From Chloroflexota bacterium (lineage in GTDB: Bacteria; Chloroflexota; Anaerolineae; Aggregatilineales; Phototrophicaceae): 64,000 bases of DNA. The notes under the pieces are model-generated. The model ran no database searches. It was not told the DNA's origin and saw nothing but the letters and a program-made list of their open reading frames with translations. Where the stretch lies: the NCBI GenBank assembly GCA_016223085.1, contig JACRPS010000005.1, forward strand, positions 124,001 to 188,000, read 5' to 3'. Position numbers and translations under genes: made by a program. Of the stretch, positions 16,565 to 25,768 are shown one piece after another; positions within the stretch are counted from its first letter, which is position 1; each line of letters opens with the position of its first letter.

Positions 16565-17326
16565 ATGCCAAAAACAATGGTGGTGCTGCCGACCTATAAC
16601 GAAATCGAAAATCTGCCGCTGATTGTCAAGGCGCTGTTTGAACTGCCGGTTGAAGACCTGAACATCCTCGTTGTGGACGATAGTTCGCCGGATGGCACCG
16701 GGCGGCTGGCCGATGATCTGGCAGCCAATACCTATCCCGGACGGCTGTTTGTCCTGCACCGCACCGAAAAAGCCGGACTGGGACCGGCCTACCGCGCCGG
16801 CTTTAAAGAGGCGCTGCGGCTGGGTGCGGATTACATCATCCAGATGGACGCCGACTTCTCCCACCAGCCGAAGTACATTCCCGAACTGCTCAAGGCGATT
16901 GAAACCAAGGACCTGGTGATCGCCTCCCGCTTCGTTAAAGGCGGCAGCGTGGACGAAAACTGGAGCTTCTACCGCAAGCTGTTGAGCTGGTTCGCCAACC
17001 GCGTTTACACGCCGCTGATTCTGGGCATCAAGGTTTACGACGCCACCGCCGGCTACCGTATCTGGCGGCGGCAGACGCTGATCGGTCTTGACCTCGACCG
17101 GATTCGGTCCAACGGCTACGTCTTTCAGGTGGAGATGGCTTACGTCGCCTGCCGCCTCGGCTTCCGCGTTGGTGAAATCCCCATTTACTTCCCGGACCGG
17201 CGTCTGGGTAAATCGAAGATGGACATTCGCATCCAGATCGAAGCCGCCATCCGCGTCTGGCAGGTGATGATGCGCCACCGCTCGCTGACGCCGCAGAGCC
17301 GCCGCACGAAGGCGTATACCGTGTAA
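16565..17326 (+). CDS. Polyprenol (dolichol) phosphate mannosyltransferase-like GT2
   Basis: 253 residues from an ATG behind AGGAAC. It is a DPM1-type family 2 glycosyltransferase: VVLPTYNEIENLPLIVKAL, the nucleotide-binding VVDDSSPDGTG, DADFSHQP at the DxD metal site, and DATAGYRIWRRQTL with GKSKMDIRIQIEAA at the acceptor end. It should transfer a sugar, often mannose, from a nucleotide donor to polyprenyl phosphate at the inner face of the membrane, supplying lipid-linked sugar for surface glycans or glycoproteins. There is no C-terminal membrane helix, as in the soluble DPM1 class. Monocistronic, with a terminator at 17379. Confidence 0.92.
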   Translation: MPKTMVVLPTYNEIENLPLIVKALFELPVEDLNILVVDDSSPDGTGRLADDLAANTYPGRLFVLHRTEKAGLGPAYRAGFKEALRLGADYIIQMDADFSHQPKYIPELLKAIETKDLVIASRFVKGGSVDENWSFYRKLLSWFANRVYTPLILGIKVYDATAGYRIWRRQTLIGLDLDRIRSNGYVFQVEMAYVACRLGFRVGEIPIYFPDRRLGKSKMDIRIQIEAAIRVWQVMMRHRSLTPQSRRTKAYTV

Positions 17327-17376
17327 CTGCCACCGGGTTCAAATCTTTTCTCCTGCCCCGGTAGTATCTGGTCTTT

Positions 17377-17432
17377 CCAGCCACCTTCGCGGTGGCTTTT
17401 TCGTTCAGCCGTCCGGCTTTCAGCGTCCCGCG
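17377..17432 (+). terminator. Terminator that is also a dispersed composite repeat
   Basis: AGCCACC-TTCGC-GGTGGCT followed by five T is a textbook intrinsic terminator for the glycosyltransferase. It continues into GTTCAGCCGTCCGGCTTTCAG, and the same order of parts recurs at 47658-47715 and, inverted, at 53216-53272. Confidence 0.8.
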
Positions 17433-17532
17433 CCCCGGCGTTATCCCCATTTCAACAGATTGGGAATCGACCTCGTTCCCGTTTCGCCTATAATCAAACC
17501 GTATTGCAACGAAGCGCGATTTGAGGCGGTTC

Positions 17533-18798
17533 ATGCGCCGTTTAGGGCTGGTGATCGGCGGGCTGCTGCTGGCGGCCTGCGCCGGGTGTTATACGCAGGG
17601 CTTTCAGGACTCGCCGCCGCTGGTCGCGGCGCTGCCGGTGCCGCCCGCGACGGCTGACGCTGCCGCTGCGGCCAGCCCAACCGGCGTGCCGCCTGGCGCG
17701 GAAACGCCCATCGCTTCCAGCGATCCGTCACCGTCGAGTCCGGTATCCCCGCCGGGCAGCCGCCTGCACGCGGTAAAACCGGGCGAAAACCTGTACCAGA
17801 TCGCGCAGTTGTACGGTGTCAGTGTGGATGCGGTGATTGCTGCCAACGGCATCAGCACGCCGGACCGGATTCTGGTCGGGCAGACGCTGGTCATCCCCGG
17901 CGGTCAGGGTATCGTGCCGACGGTCGCCATGCCATCACCACAGATCGTCGCCGTACTGCCAACACAGCCGCTGCCAACGGTTGCGCCGCCAACGACGGTC
18001 GGTTCCCAGCCAACGCTGCCCTGGATGCCACCGCCGCCGACCACGCTGAACGGTATCCTGCTGGACCAGATCATCGTTGTGCCGGAACTCACGCGCCAGA
18101 ACGTCGCCAATATTTTTATGATCGGGCAGGCGTTGGGCCGCAATCCGCGCGCCTTCTCCAAGCTAGGCGACAGCATCATCGAAAATCCGCACTTTCTGGC
18201 ACGGTTCGACGGCGGACCATACAACCTGGGCGAGTATGCCTATTTGCAGCCGGTGGTGGAATATTACGCCGGCTCGTTCAGCCGGCAGGGGGTGGCGGTG
18301 CGGCGCGGGCTGCATTCGTGGTCGGTGTTTGACCCGATGTTTGCTACCACCGGCTGCGCGCCGGGGGAGCACATGGTCGCCTGCGAGTTCCGCCTGAATA
18401 ATCCGAGCGTGCTGTTTATCCGTCTGGGCACCAACGACGTGGGCGTGCCGGAATCGTTTGACCGCAACCTGCGCCAACTGGTGGAATACTGCATCACCAG
18501 CGGCGTGATTCCGGTGCTGGGCACCAAGGCCGACCGCTTCCGCGACCCGGCGGATACCAACAACAGCCTGATTCGCCAGATCGCCGCCGACTACCACGTA
18601 CCGCTGTGGGATTTTGACCGGATTGCCCAGACGCTGCCCAATCGCGGCCTCGACCGGGACAGCGTGCATCTGTCCACATTTTTCGCGCACGATTACACCC
18701 AGGCGAACGCGCTCCAGCGCGGACACGGCGTCAACAACCTGACGGCGCTGATGATGCTGGACGCCATCCTGCGCGTCACCACGCAGATCAATCGCTAA
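17533..18798 (+). CDS. LysM and SGNH-hydrolase lipoprotein
   Basis: 421 residues from an ATG behind GAGG. The order is: a lipoprotein signal (IGGLLLAAC), a Pro/Ser/Thr linker, one LysM domain (HAVKPGENLYQIAQLYGVSV) that should bind peptidoglycan or chitin-like glycans, a Pro-rich linker, and a C-terminal SGNH (GDSL-like) domain from about residue 180. That domain holds KLGDSIIENP (catalytic Ser), FIRLGTND (the Asn block) and DRDSVHLS (the Asp-x-x-His block). It should cut or transfer acyl esters on surface polymers. A related SGNH protein with an SH3b domain lies at 35385-36533 beside an MBOAT acyltransferase, which suggests an acetylation role here too. Confidence 0.8.
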   Translation: MRRLGLVIGGLLLAACAGCYTQGFQDSPPLVAALPVPPATADAAAAASPTGVPPGAETPIASSDPSPSSPVSPPGSRLHAVKPGENLYQIAQLYGVSVDAVIAANGISTPDRILVGQTLVIPGGQGIVPTVAMPSPQIVAVLPTQPLPTVAPPTTVGSQPTLPWMPPPPTTLNGILLDQIIVVPELTRQNVANIFMIGQALGRNPRAFSKLGDSIIENPHFLARFDGGPYNLGEYAYLQPVVEYYAGSFSRQGVAVRRGLHSWSVFDPMFATTGCAPGEHMVACEFRLNNPSVLFIRLGTNDVGVPESFDRNLRQLVEYCITSGVIPVLGTKADRFRDPADTNNSLIRQIAADYHVPLWDFDRIAQTLPNRGLDRDSVHLSTFFAHDYTQANALQRGHGVNNLTALMMLDAILRVTTQINR

Positions 18799-18814
18799 CG
18801 GGAACATCATAAAT

Positions 18815-18843
18815 GTCGGGACATGGCGCCGCCATGTCCCGAT
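18815..18843. repeat. GTCGGG palindromic repeat
   Basis: GTCGGGACATGGC-GCC-GCCATGTCCCGA, between the converging SGNH and lon genes. Only the outermost base pair is lost. Confidence 0.88.
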
Positions 18844-18855
18844 TTATACGATTGG

Positions 18856-21438
18856 CTATGATGATGCGTTCATCGGTGCGGGCTGCTCTGGTTCGCGCAC
18901 TGGCGCGGCGGCCTGACCTTCCGGCAGAATCACTTCGGGCTGCGGAATTTGCTGCTGCGCCGGTTCAAGCGCCGCCGCCAGCACCTCATCCACATTCTCG
19001 ACCAGCACAAACTTCAGTTCGCCGCGCACTTCTTCCGGCAGGTCTTCGAGATCGTTTTCGTTTTTCTTCGGCAGAATCACCGTATCCACGCCGAAGCGGT
19101 GCGCGGCCAGCACCTTGTCCTTGATGCCGCCGACCGGCAGCACCTGCCCGCGCAGTGTGATTTCGCCGGTCATGGCGACGTTCTTACGCACCGGGCGCGT
19201 CGTCAGCAGCGACGCCAGCGCCACCGCCATCGTAATGCCCGCCGACGGACCATCTTTGGGAACAGCGCCCGCCGGGACGTGCATATGAATGTCGCCGCGC
19301 TCGAAGAAGGCGGGGTCAATGCCCAGGTCAATCGCCTTCGAGCGAATGTAGCTGAAGGCGATCCGCGCGCTTTCCTGCATCACCTCGCCCAGTTGACCGG
19401 TGTACTGGAAACCTTTCGCGCCCGGCATCCGCGCCGCTTCGACAAACAGCACGTCGCCGCCGACCGGGGTCCACGCCAGGCCGGTCGCCACGCCGGGCAG
19501 ATCGGTGCGCTCCTCGATCTCCTCGCGGTAGCCGTAGCGCGGGCGGCCCAGCAGGTCGCGCACCAGCTTGTCGTCAATTACCACGCGGTCGGTTGTGCCC
19601 TCCGCGATGCGCGTCACCACCTTGCGCGCCGCCCGCCCGATTTCACGTTCCAGCGTGCGGACGCCGGCCTCGCGGGTGTAATCGCGCACGATCAGTTGCA
19701 GCGCGTCGCGCGTGAATTCGATTTCTTCCGGCGTCAGGCCGTTTTCCCGAATCTGACGCGGCACCAGATACTGTTCCGCGATAGCGACTTTCTCCTGCTC
19801 GGTATAGCCTGACAGTTGGATGATCTCCATGCGGTCACGCAGCGGCCCCGGAATCGGTTCGAGTTCGTTGGCCGTCGTGATAAAAAACACCTCGCTCAGG
19901 TCAAATGCCACGTCCAGATAATGATCGCGGAACTCGGCGTTCTGTTCCGGGTCGAGTACTTCCAGCAGCGCCGAGGCCGGGTCGCCCCGGAAGTCGCGCC
20001 CCAGCTTGTCCACCTCGTCCAGCATAATCACTGGATTGCGCGACTCCACCCGGCGAATCGTCTGGATGATACGCCCCGGCATTGCGCCGATGTAGGTCCG
20101 GCGGAAGCCGCGAATTTCGGCCTCGTCACGCACGCCGCCCAGGCTCATGCGGATGAACCGGCGGCCCATGGCGCGGGCAATCGAAGCGCCAAGCGAGGTT
20201 TTACCGACGCCGGGCGGGCCGATGAAGCACAGAATCGCGCCGCGCCGTTCGCGCCGGATGGTATAGTCGCTGGCCTCTTTTTCGAGTTTGTCTATGTCCC
20301 GTTCCTGGCGCAGCTTGCGTACTGCCAGGTATTCGAGGATGCGTTCCTTGATGTCCTTCAGCCCATAGTGGTCTTCGTCCAGCACCTTACGGGCTTCGGC
20401 GATATTCAGATGATCGTCGGTGCGCTTCGACCAGGGCAGGCTGACCAGCCAGTCGAGGTAGGTGCGGATCACGCCGTATTCCGCCGCCGCCGTCGGTAGC
20501 TTCGACAGGCGGTCGAGTTCGCGCTCCGCCTCTTTCCGCGCTTCCTCGGTCATGCCGGCTTCGGCAATGCGCTGGCGGAAGTTTTCGATCTCGGCAGTCT
20601 GCTCGTCGCCTTCGCCCAGTTCGCGCTGGATGGCCTTCAACTGCTCGCGCAGGAAGTATTCACGCTGGACTTTTTCCATCTCCGACTGGGCTTCAGTCTG
20701 GATTTTGCGACCCAGTTCCAGCACTTCCAGTTCCTTGGTGAGGATACCCATCAGCCGCCGCAGCTTGGCGTCGGTGCTGTCCAGTTCCAGGATTTCCTGC
20801 GCGTCTTCCAGGTTGATGCGGATATAGGTCGCCACCGCGTACACCAGTTGCAGCGGGTCGTCCACGTTCAGCGCCGACGAGATGAGTTCGCCGGGGATGC
20901 TCGGCACCAGGTCGGCCAGCCGCGTGAACTGGTTGACGACGTTCCGCACCAGTGCCTCGACTTCCAGCGTATCTTCCGTGCGCTCTGGAATCGGGTGAAT
21001 CTTCGCCCGCAGGTACGGTTCAGTCTCGGTATATTCGTCAATCTGGATGCGCGCCAGCCCCTGCACCAGCAGGCGGATCGTGCCGTCCGGCGCGCGGAAC
21101 AGGCGGTGAATCGACGCCAGCGTGCCGATCTGGTACACATCACCCGGACCCGGCGTTTCCATGTTCGGGTCTTTGGCCGCGACCAGCCCGATCAGCCGGT
21201 CGCCGGACACCACATCATCCACCAGCTTGATGCTGCGCGGCTGTCCCACTGTCAGCGGAATCGCCGTTTGGGGGTAAACCACCAGCCCGCGCAGAGGCAG
21301 AATCGGCAGTTCAGTGGGGATTTCCGCTTCCGGTCGAGCGCCGTCTTCTTCCGGCTCGTCGCTTACGGTTACACCCAGCTCACGCTCCGGCATTGCCTCG
21401 TCGAAGGCATGATAGAGCTTTCCGAATTCGTCAGTCAT
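18856..21438 (-). CDS. lon: ATP-dependent protease Lon
   Basis: 860 residues in the full LonA order: an N-terminal substrate-binding domain ([19 protein letters not shown]), a helical middle part, the AAA+ module (Walker [10 protein letters not shown] near 405, Walker [12 protein letters not shown]) and the serine protease domain with catalytic Ser in PKDGPSAG (about 731) and Lys in [10 protein letters not shown] (about 773). It degrades damaged and regulatory proteins in the cytoplasm. Just before Walker A, a linker with [15 protein letters not shown] stands where most Lon proteins have a shorter sequence. The C-terminus adds about 45 Pro/Gln-rich residues. The start lies one base beyond the hsp20 stop, so the two form a stress operon. 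Confidence 0.97.
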   Translation of the reverse strand: MTDEFGKLYHAFDEAMPERELGVTVSDEPEEDGARPEAEIPTELPILPLRGLVVYPQTAIPLTVGQPRSIKLVDDVVSGDRLIGLVAAKDPNMETPGPGDVYQIGTLASIHRLFRAPDGTIRLLVQGLARIQIDEYTETEPYLRAKIHPIPERTEDTLEVEALVRNVVNQFTRLADLVPSIPGELISSALNVDDPLQLVYAVATYIRINLEDAQEILELDSTDAKLRRLMGILTKELEVLELGRKIQTEAQSEMEKVQREYFLREQLKAIQRELGEGDEQTAEIENFRQRIAEAGMTEEARKEAERELDRLSKLPTAAAEYGVIRTYLDWLVSLPWSKRTDDHLNIAEARKVLDEDHYGLKDIKERILEYLAVRKLRQERDIDKLEKEASDYTIRRERRGAILCFIGPPGVGKTSLGASIARAMGRRFIRMSLGGVRDEAEIRGFRRTYIGAMPGRIIQTIRRVESRNPVIMLDEVDKLGRDFRGDPASALLEVLDPEQNAEFRDHYLDVAFDLSEVFFITTANELEPIPGPLRDRMEIIQLSGYTEQEKVAIAEQYLVPRQIRENGLTPEEIEFTRDALQLIVRDYTREAGVRTLEREIGRAARKVVTRIAEGTTDRVVIDDKLVRDLLGRPRYGYREEIEERTDLPGVATGLAWTPVGGDVLFVEAARMPGAKGFQYTGQLGEVMQESARIAFSYIRSKAIDLGIDPAFFERGDIHMHVPAGAVPKDGPSAGITMAVALASLLTTRPVRKNVAMTGEITLRGQVLPVGGIKDKVLAAHRFGVDTVILPKKNENDLEDLPEEVRGELKFVLVENVDEVLAAALEPAQQQIPQPEVILPEGQAAAPVREPEQPAPMNASS

Positions 21439-21439
21439 G

Positions 21440-21838
21440 TTAGGGGTTATCCTGTTGCTCGGTTGTATTGAGGTCCACGACTGGAATCTGCCGCACGGGT
21501 TTGCGGGGCAGTTCCACCTTCAAAAATCCGTCGTCATAGTTGGCGACCACCGCATCCGAGTCCACCGGCCAGGGCAGCACTACGTCTACCCGGAATTCAC
21601 CAAAGAAGATTTCAACCTGATGATAGGCCGAAGCGGCGTGCTGTGGCCGTTCCCGAACGCCGGTAATCACCAGGTGCTGATTGTTTAAGGTGATCTTCAG
21701 TTCCTCGGAGCGAATCCCGGCGATTTCCACCAGCACCAGAATCTTGTCCGCCAGTTCAATCACATCGGTCGGCGGATTAAACGGTCGGTAGGCATGTCTG
21801 GTGATGTAAACCATCGAAAGTCCTGGTTTGTTCATCAT
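21440..21838 (-). CDS. Hsp20/alpha-crystallin small heat-shock protein
   Basis: 132 residues. The alpha-crystallin core runs from about residue 20 to 110: [20 protein letters not shown], the strand [17 protein letters not shown], and the late [20 protein letters not shown] with [12 protein letters not shown]. These ATP-independent chaperones hold unfolded proteins. A C-terminal IPV (I-x-V type) motif that links dimers is present. Co-transcription with lon is expected. The first ATG (21838) is used here; the ATG at 21814 has a better-spaced AGGA and is an equally good start. Confidence 0.9.
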   Translation of the reverse strand: MMNKPGLSMVYITRHAYRPFNPPTDVIELADKILVLVEIAGIRSEELKITLNNQHLVITGVRERPQHAASAYHQVEIFFGEFRVDVVLPWPVDSDAVVANYDDGFLKVELPRKPVRQIPVVDLNTTEQQDNP

Positions 21839-21876
21839 ATGTTCCCGGCAAATATGAGAGAGGCAGGCGCGGGCCC

Positions 21877-21905
21877 CGGTATACCGTACCTTAGGCGAGA
21901 GTATA
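21877..21905 (-). promoter_or_regulatory. Candidate promoter and operator of hsp20-lon
   Basis: On the minus strand a TATACT box (21900-21905) is followed after about 13 bases by the perfect palindrome CGGTATACCG (21877-21886), placed where a repressor would block RNA polymerase. It is not the CIRCE element. Weak evidence without a clear -35 box. Confidence 0.35.
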
Positions 21906-21993
21906 ACACGGGCCGGTAAGAATTCTATTAGATGGGATAAGTTCGGGGTGAGCCTGGTACACTGTACAACTGTTAATCCTGGCTGCCATTGCG

Positions 21994-22539
21994 CTATCCT
22001 CCAAACAGCGCCTTCACCTCAACGAGTTTCCCGCCCAGCGCCGCCGATTCAAAGGTTTCGCCCGGCTCGTACACGCCTTGCGGCACGTAGCGCCCGTTTT
22101 CCAGCCGGTGCACTTCGATGTAACGTTCCAGCGGGTCCATCATCCAGTATTCCGGCACGCCGTATTTCTGGTAAAGCTGGAATTTCTGCCTTTTGTCCTT
22201 ACGCACGGTTCCCGGCGAAAACACCTCGACGACCAGATCAGGCGGGCCTTCCAGCCGTTTTTCCCCGACGATACAGCGGCTGCCTTCCGCCACCCACATC
22301 ACATCCGGCTGCGGCACGTTGTCCTCGTCCAGATACACATCCAGCGGCGCGATAAAAACTTCCCCGTTGGGAGCAAGCCGCTCAATCACTTTTGCAGTAT
22401 GGAAAACCACACGCTGATGATTCGGGACCGGGGTGGGACTCATAATCAGCTCGCCTTCCAGCAGTTCAATTGGCTGTTTCGATTCCGGCAGTTCAAAAAA
22501 CTCTGCCGCCGTCATCCGGGTTTCAACCTGTGCCGCCAT
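21994..22539 (-). CDS. Uma2-family (DUF820) putative endonuclease
   Basis: 181 residues of the PD-(D/E)xK fold: an N-terminal MTAAEFFELPES helix, an IELLEGELIMSPTP strand, the active-site Asp in PQPDVMWV, then DLVVEVFSPGTVRKDKRQKF holding the E-x-K pair, and YGVPEYWMMDP. Uma2-like proteins are greatly expanded in Chloroflexi and Cyanobacteria; their biological role is unsettled (restriction-like or mobile). A second member is divergently encoded 115 bases away. Confidence 0.85.
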   Translation of the reverse strand: MAAQVETRMTAAEFFELPESKQPIELLEGELIMSPTPVPNHQRVVFHTAKVIERLAPNGEVFIAPLDVYLDEDNVPQPDVMWVAEGSRCIVGEKRLEGPPDLVVEVFSPGTVRKDKRQKFQLYQKYGVPEYWMMDPLERYIEVHRLENGRYVPQGVYEPGETFESAALGGKLVEVKALFGG

Positions 22540-22654
22540 CTGTCATATCCTCGCAACTCATCTTCCCTAATTATGCCACAAAGCGGGCGGAGAATTATCG
22601 GTATTGATTTGGAAACAGGTATAATCGGGGTAATCACAGGAATGGAGTGCGGGC

Positions 22655-23212
22655 ATGGTTGCACAGGAAAGAGTATACACGGCAGAGGAATTTGAACGGT
22701 TTGCCAATCTGCCGGAGAATGCGGATAGGCTCTTTGAATTCATCGGGGGGGAGATTGTCGAAGTGCCGTCAAATGCGTTTGTCTCAGCCATTTCAATTAC
22801 AATTGCATTCTTTATCAAACTGTTTATTCGAGAGCATAACATTGAGGGGTTCGTCACGGGCGAGGCCGGCGGGTACATGGTTTTTGGCGAACGCTACGCG
22901 CCAGACGTAGCGTTTATCTCAAAGGTTCGTCAGCCAGAACTGGCGCAGGAAGGCTATAACCCGAATCCCCCTGATTTGGCCGTCGAAGTTGATTTCCCCT
23001 CTACCCATGCTTCGCAAAGCAAATTGATGATTAAGCTGGCATATTATCTGGCTGCCGGCACGACGGTCCGGATTGTTTACCCCGAAACGAAACAGGTGCA
23101 GGTGTACGCGCCGGGTCAACCCCCAAAAATCCTCGGTATCAACGACACGCTCGACGGCGGCGACGTGCTGCCCGGCTTCACGCTGGCCGTGAAGGATATT
23201 TTCCCGGCGTAA
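22655..23212 (+). CDS. Uma2-family (DUF820) putative endonuclease
   Basis: 185 residues: YTAEEFERFANLPENADRLF, FIGGEIVEVPSN, YAPDVAFISK with the active-site Asp, DLAVEVDFPSTHASQSKLMI with Glu and Lys, then a C-terminal half ending in a GDVLPGFTLAVKDIF tail. It shares the fold with the divergent neighbour at 21994-22539 but is only distantly similar, so the pair is not a recent duplication. The ATG at 22655 follows GGAGTGCGGGC. Confidence 0.85.
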   Translation: MVAQERVYTAEEFERFANLPENADRLFEFIGGEIVEVPSNAFVSAISITIAFFIKLFIREHNIEGFVTGEAGGYMVFGERYAPDVAFISKVRQPELAQEGYNPNPPDLAVEVDFPSTHASQSKLMIKLAYYLAAGTTVRIVYPETKQVQVYAPGQPPKILGINDTLDGGDVLPGFTLAVKDIFPA

Positions 23213-23251
23213 GATCGGGACATTTGTCCAGCCCGCTGACGCCGTTTTTCC

Positions 23252-23280
23252 TTGACATGCGTCTGACAGAGGGGTTACAA
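23252..23280 (+). promoter_or_regulatory. Promoter of apgM
   Basis: A perfect -35 TTGACA (23252-23257), 17-base spacer, and TTACAA (23275-23280). The transcript would start just ahead of the palindromic repeat at 23306. Confidence 0.55.
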
Positions 23281-23305
23281 CCGTAGGGTGATTTGAGCAA
23301 ATACG

Positions 23306-23333
23306 GTAGGGGCACGGCATGCCGTGCCCCTAC
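23306..23333. repeat. GTAGGGGC palindromic repeat (perfect)
   Basis: A perfect 28-base palindrome with half-site GTAGGGGCACGGCA, placed between promoter and start codon of apgM, so it would be transcribed as a 5' hairpin. Confidence 0.95.
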
Positions 23334-23360
23334 ACAGGCATAGCGAGAAAGGACTCGACA

Positions 23361-24575
23361 ATGGCGAACTTTGAACTCATCAGCCGGCTGGCGCATGAAA
23401 CCGGCGGCAAGATCATCCTGCTGGTGATGGACGGCGTGGGCGGCCTGCCAATGATCCCCAACGGCCCAACCGAACTGGAAGCGGCCAACACCCCCCACAT
23501 GGACAGGCTGGCGCGCGAGGGTAGCACCGGCCTCAGCATCCCGGTGACGCGTGGTGTGGCCCCCGGCAGCGGCCCGGCGCATCTGGCGCTGTTTGGCTAC
23601 GACCCGATTCAGTACGAGATCGGGCGCGGCGTGCTGGAAGCGACCGGCATCGGGCTGGAAGTGCTGCCGGGCGATGTGGCGATTCGTGGCAACTTCGCCA
23701 CGGTGGATGCCAACGGTCTGATTACCGACCGCCGCGCCGGGCGCATCTCGACCGAAGAAGGTGCGAAGCGGGTCGAACTGCTCAAGCAGATCAGGCTGCC
23801 GGGCGTGGAAACGATTGTCGAGCCGGTACAGGATTACCGCTTCGCTCTGATTTTGCGTGGGCCGGGGCTGAACGGCGACATCGCCGATACCGACCCGCAG
23901 GTGACGGGCAAGCCCACGCTTCCCGCCGTCGCCCAGTCGCCGGAAGCCGAACACACGGCAAAACTGGTCAACCAGTGGCTGGACGAAGCACGCAAGGTGT
24001 TAAAAGGCCACGAACCGGCCAACATGGTCACGCTGCGGGGCTTTGCGATGGAGCCGGGGCTGCCGAAGTACAAGGACGTGTACAAGCTGAAAGCGGCCTG
24101 TGTCGCCGTGTACCCGATGTACAAGGGCGTGGCGCGGCTGGTTGGCATGGACGTGATCCAGACCGACTCGCACGATACCCCCGCCGACGAGTTCAACCAC
24201 GTTGCGCGCGTCTACGACGACTACGATTTTATCTTCTGCCACATCAAATACACCGACAGCCGGGGCGAAGATGGCAACTTTGATGCCAAGGTGAAGGTGA
24301 TCGAACAGGTGGACGAGGCGCTGCCGATTCTGCTGGGGCTGAATCCCGACGTGCTGATTATCACCGGCGATCACTCCACCCCGGCCAAGCTGAAATCGCA
24401 TAGCTGGCATCCGGTGCCGACGCTGCTGTACGCGCCGGGCACGCATATGCCCGACCGGGCGCAGGTGTTTGGCGAGCGTGAATGTATGTGCGGCGCGCTG
24501 GGGCAGTTCCCGGCCACCGACCTGATGCCGCTGGCGCTGGCGCACGCGGGCCGGCTGGCGAAGTTCGGAGCGTAG
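23361..24575 (+). CDS. apgM: 2,3-bisphosphoglycerate-independent phosphoglycerate mutase, archaeal type
   Basis: 404 residues from an ATG behind AAAGGA. It interconverts 3- and 2-phosphoglycerate in glycolysis and gluconeogenesis. This is the short ApgM class of the alkaline phosphatase superfamily: metal site LLVMDGVGGLP, AANTPHMDRLAREGSTGLS with the region of the nucleophile, GSGPAHLALFGYDP, and the later FCHIKYTDSRGEDG and ITGDHSTPAKLKSHSWHPVP metal ligands. It is unrelated to the GpmI class. Monocistronic, ending before the palindrome at 24594. Confidence 0.95.
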   Translation: MANFELISRLAHETGGKIILLVMDGVGGLPMIPNGPTELEAANTPHMDRLAREGSTGLSIPVTRGVAPGSGPAHLALFGYDPIQYEIGRGVLEATGIGLEVLPGDVAIRGNFATVDANGLITDRRAGRISTEEGAKRVELLKQIRLPGVETIVEPVQDYRFALILRGPGLNGDIADTDPQVTGKPTLPAVAQSPEAEHTAKLVNQWLDEARKVLKGHEPANMVTLRGFAMEPGLPKYKDVYKLKAACVAVYPMYKGVARLVGMDVIQTDSHDTPADEFNHVARVYDDYDFIFCHIKYTDSRGEDGNFDAKVKVIEQVDEALPILLGLNPDVLIITGDHSTPAKLKSHSWHPVPTLLYAPGTHMPDRAQVFGERECMCGALGQFPATDLMPLALAHAGRLAKFGA

Positions 24576-24593
24576 GATAGTCGTCAGTCTTTA

Positions 24594-24621
24594 GTAGGGA
24601 CACGATATATCGTGTCCCTAC
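24594..24621. repeat. Palindromic repeat with ATATAT centre
   Basis: A perfect 28-base palindrome with half-site GTAGGGACACGATA, between converging genes. Its right end supplies the TAG stop codon (24618-24620, minus strand) of the DUF4037 gene. Confidence 0.95.
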
Positions 24622-25709
24622 GCTGTATACAACTGCTTTAGCTGCTGGCGCAGGCGGATGTTTTCCAGCAGGTCGGTCGAGTCGGAGAACTGGTCAATCG
24701 AGCCGATCAGCGGCAGGCGGCGCAGGGTTTCATCTTCGATGGCAGCTTGCAGGGCGGCGGCGAAACGGTCGCCGTGAATGACCTGGAACGGACGGCCAAA
24801 AAACGGCGACACGGTTGTAGGCAGCGGTTCGGTAACGCCCAGCGCGTTGTGCATCTGTGCCAGCGTTTCGTAAGCGGGCGACAGGCACTCCTCGCGCTCG
24901 TGCCAGGTCTGAGCGAGCATTGCGCCACGCAGCAGCGGCAGCAGCCGGGGCGCGCAGTCCAGCCGGGCAAACGCCGTGCCGAGCCACTTTGAGTACGGCG
25001 CGTACTGGCGCTCCATCAGGAAGGCCAGCCGTATCACGTCTCGGCACAGGCGCGCCGCCAGCACCTGCGATCCCACGTCGTCGCCCACCGAGCCGGTGCG
25101 CCCAACAAAGGGTTCTTCCTGACCGATGCGCGCCCAGCCGGACGCCAGCAGATATAACCACAGGTCACGCGGATAAAAGGTAAAGCGGGCGCGGGCGGCT
25201 TCCAGCCCCACGTCGTCGTGATACACCGCGCCGCGCGTGATGCCGAGCAACCGCTGCTGCGGGAAGGTCAGCCAGTCGGCGGGTTCGATGTCGCTGTCCA
25301 GATCAAAATCGAGCGCGCTCTTAAAAAACTGGCGCAGCGTCAGCATTTCGACGCGGTGGTTGACCGGCCCGCTGCTAATGGTTTGCAACAACTGCGTCCC
25401 GTTGTCGTCGGGGTTGGGCGGCGTGAAGTGCGTCGAGTAGCCGCGAAAGGTGTAGGGAAGCTGCCAGGCCAGCACGTCATGGATGTTCTGGCGCAGCCGG
25501 TCGTAGTCAGCCTCATTCAGAAACAACAGCAGGCGCGGCCCCCAGTGGTGGTCGGTGGACATGGGGGTATCGTAACCCAGGACTTCCGAACCGGAGCCAA
25601 CCAGCGCGGCGGCATATGGCAAGCCGGGGAAATGCCGGTCGAGGATGGGCATAACGGCTTCGCGGTAAAACAGTTCGCCCAGCACCAGGCCGGGAATGAA
25701 GTCAGGCAT
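24618..25709 (-). CDS. DUF4037-domain nucleotidyltransferase-like protein
   Basis: 363 residues. The start is typical: FIPGLVLGELFYREAVMPIL, then AAALVGSGSEVLGYDTPMS followed by TDHHWGPRLLLFL, which is the nucleotidyltransferase-like GS...D...W layout of DUF4037 proteins. A helical C-terminal part (LCRDVIRLAFLMERQYAPYS, GRPFQVIHGDRFAAAL) completes the family. Its substrate is unknown; relatives are tentatively linked to antibiotic or small-molecule modification. The frame is open to 25841, but that would overlap the glucanase gene, so the ATG at 25709 is preferred. The stop codon lies inside a repeat. Confidence 0.8.
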   Translation of the reverse strand: MPDFIPGLVLGELFYREAVMPILDRHFPGLPYAAALVGSGSEVLGYDTPMSTDHHWGPRLLLFLNEADYDRLRQNIHDVLAWQLPYTFRGYSTHFTPPNPDDNGTQLLQTISSGPVNHRVEMLTLRQFFKSALDFDLDSDIEPADWLTFPQQRLLGITRGAVYHDDVGLEAARARFTFYPRDLWLYLLASGWARIGQEEPFVGRTGSVGDDVGSQVLAARLCRDVIRLAFLMERQYAPYSKWLGTAFARLDCAPRLLPLLRGAMLAQTWHEREECLSPAYETLAQMHNALGVTEPLPTTVSPFFGRPFQVIHGDRFAAALQAAIEDETLRRLPLIGSIDQFSDSTDLLENIRLRQQLKQLYTA

Positions 25710-25730
25710 GGCGGCAACACCTGTGACATA

Positions 25731-25754
25731 GGGGTGAGGACGTCCCCTCACCCC
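25731..25754. repeat. GGGGTGAGG/CCTCACCCC hairpin
   Basis: Perfect 9-base arms around ACGTCC, between the glucanase stop and the DUF4037 start. The arms equal the outer arms of the element inserted in folC at 54406-54499. Confidence 0.75.
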
Positions 25755-25768
25755 AGCGCATGTTCGTA

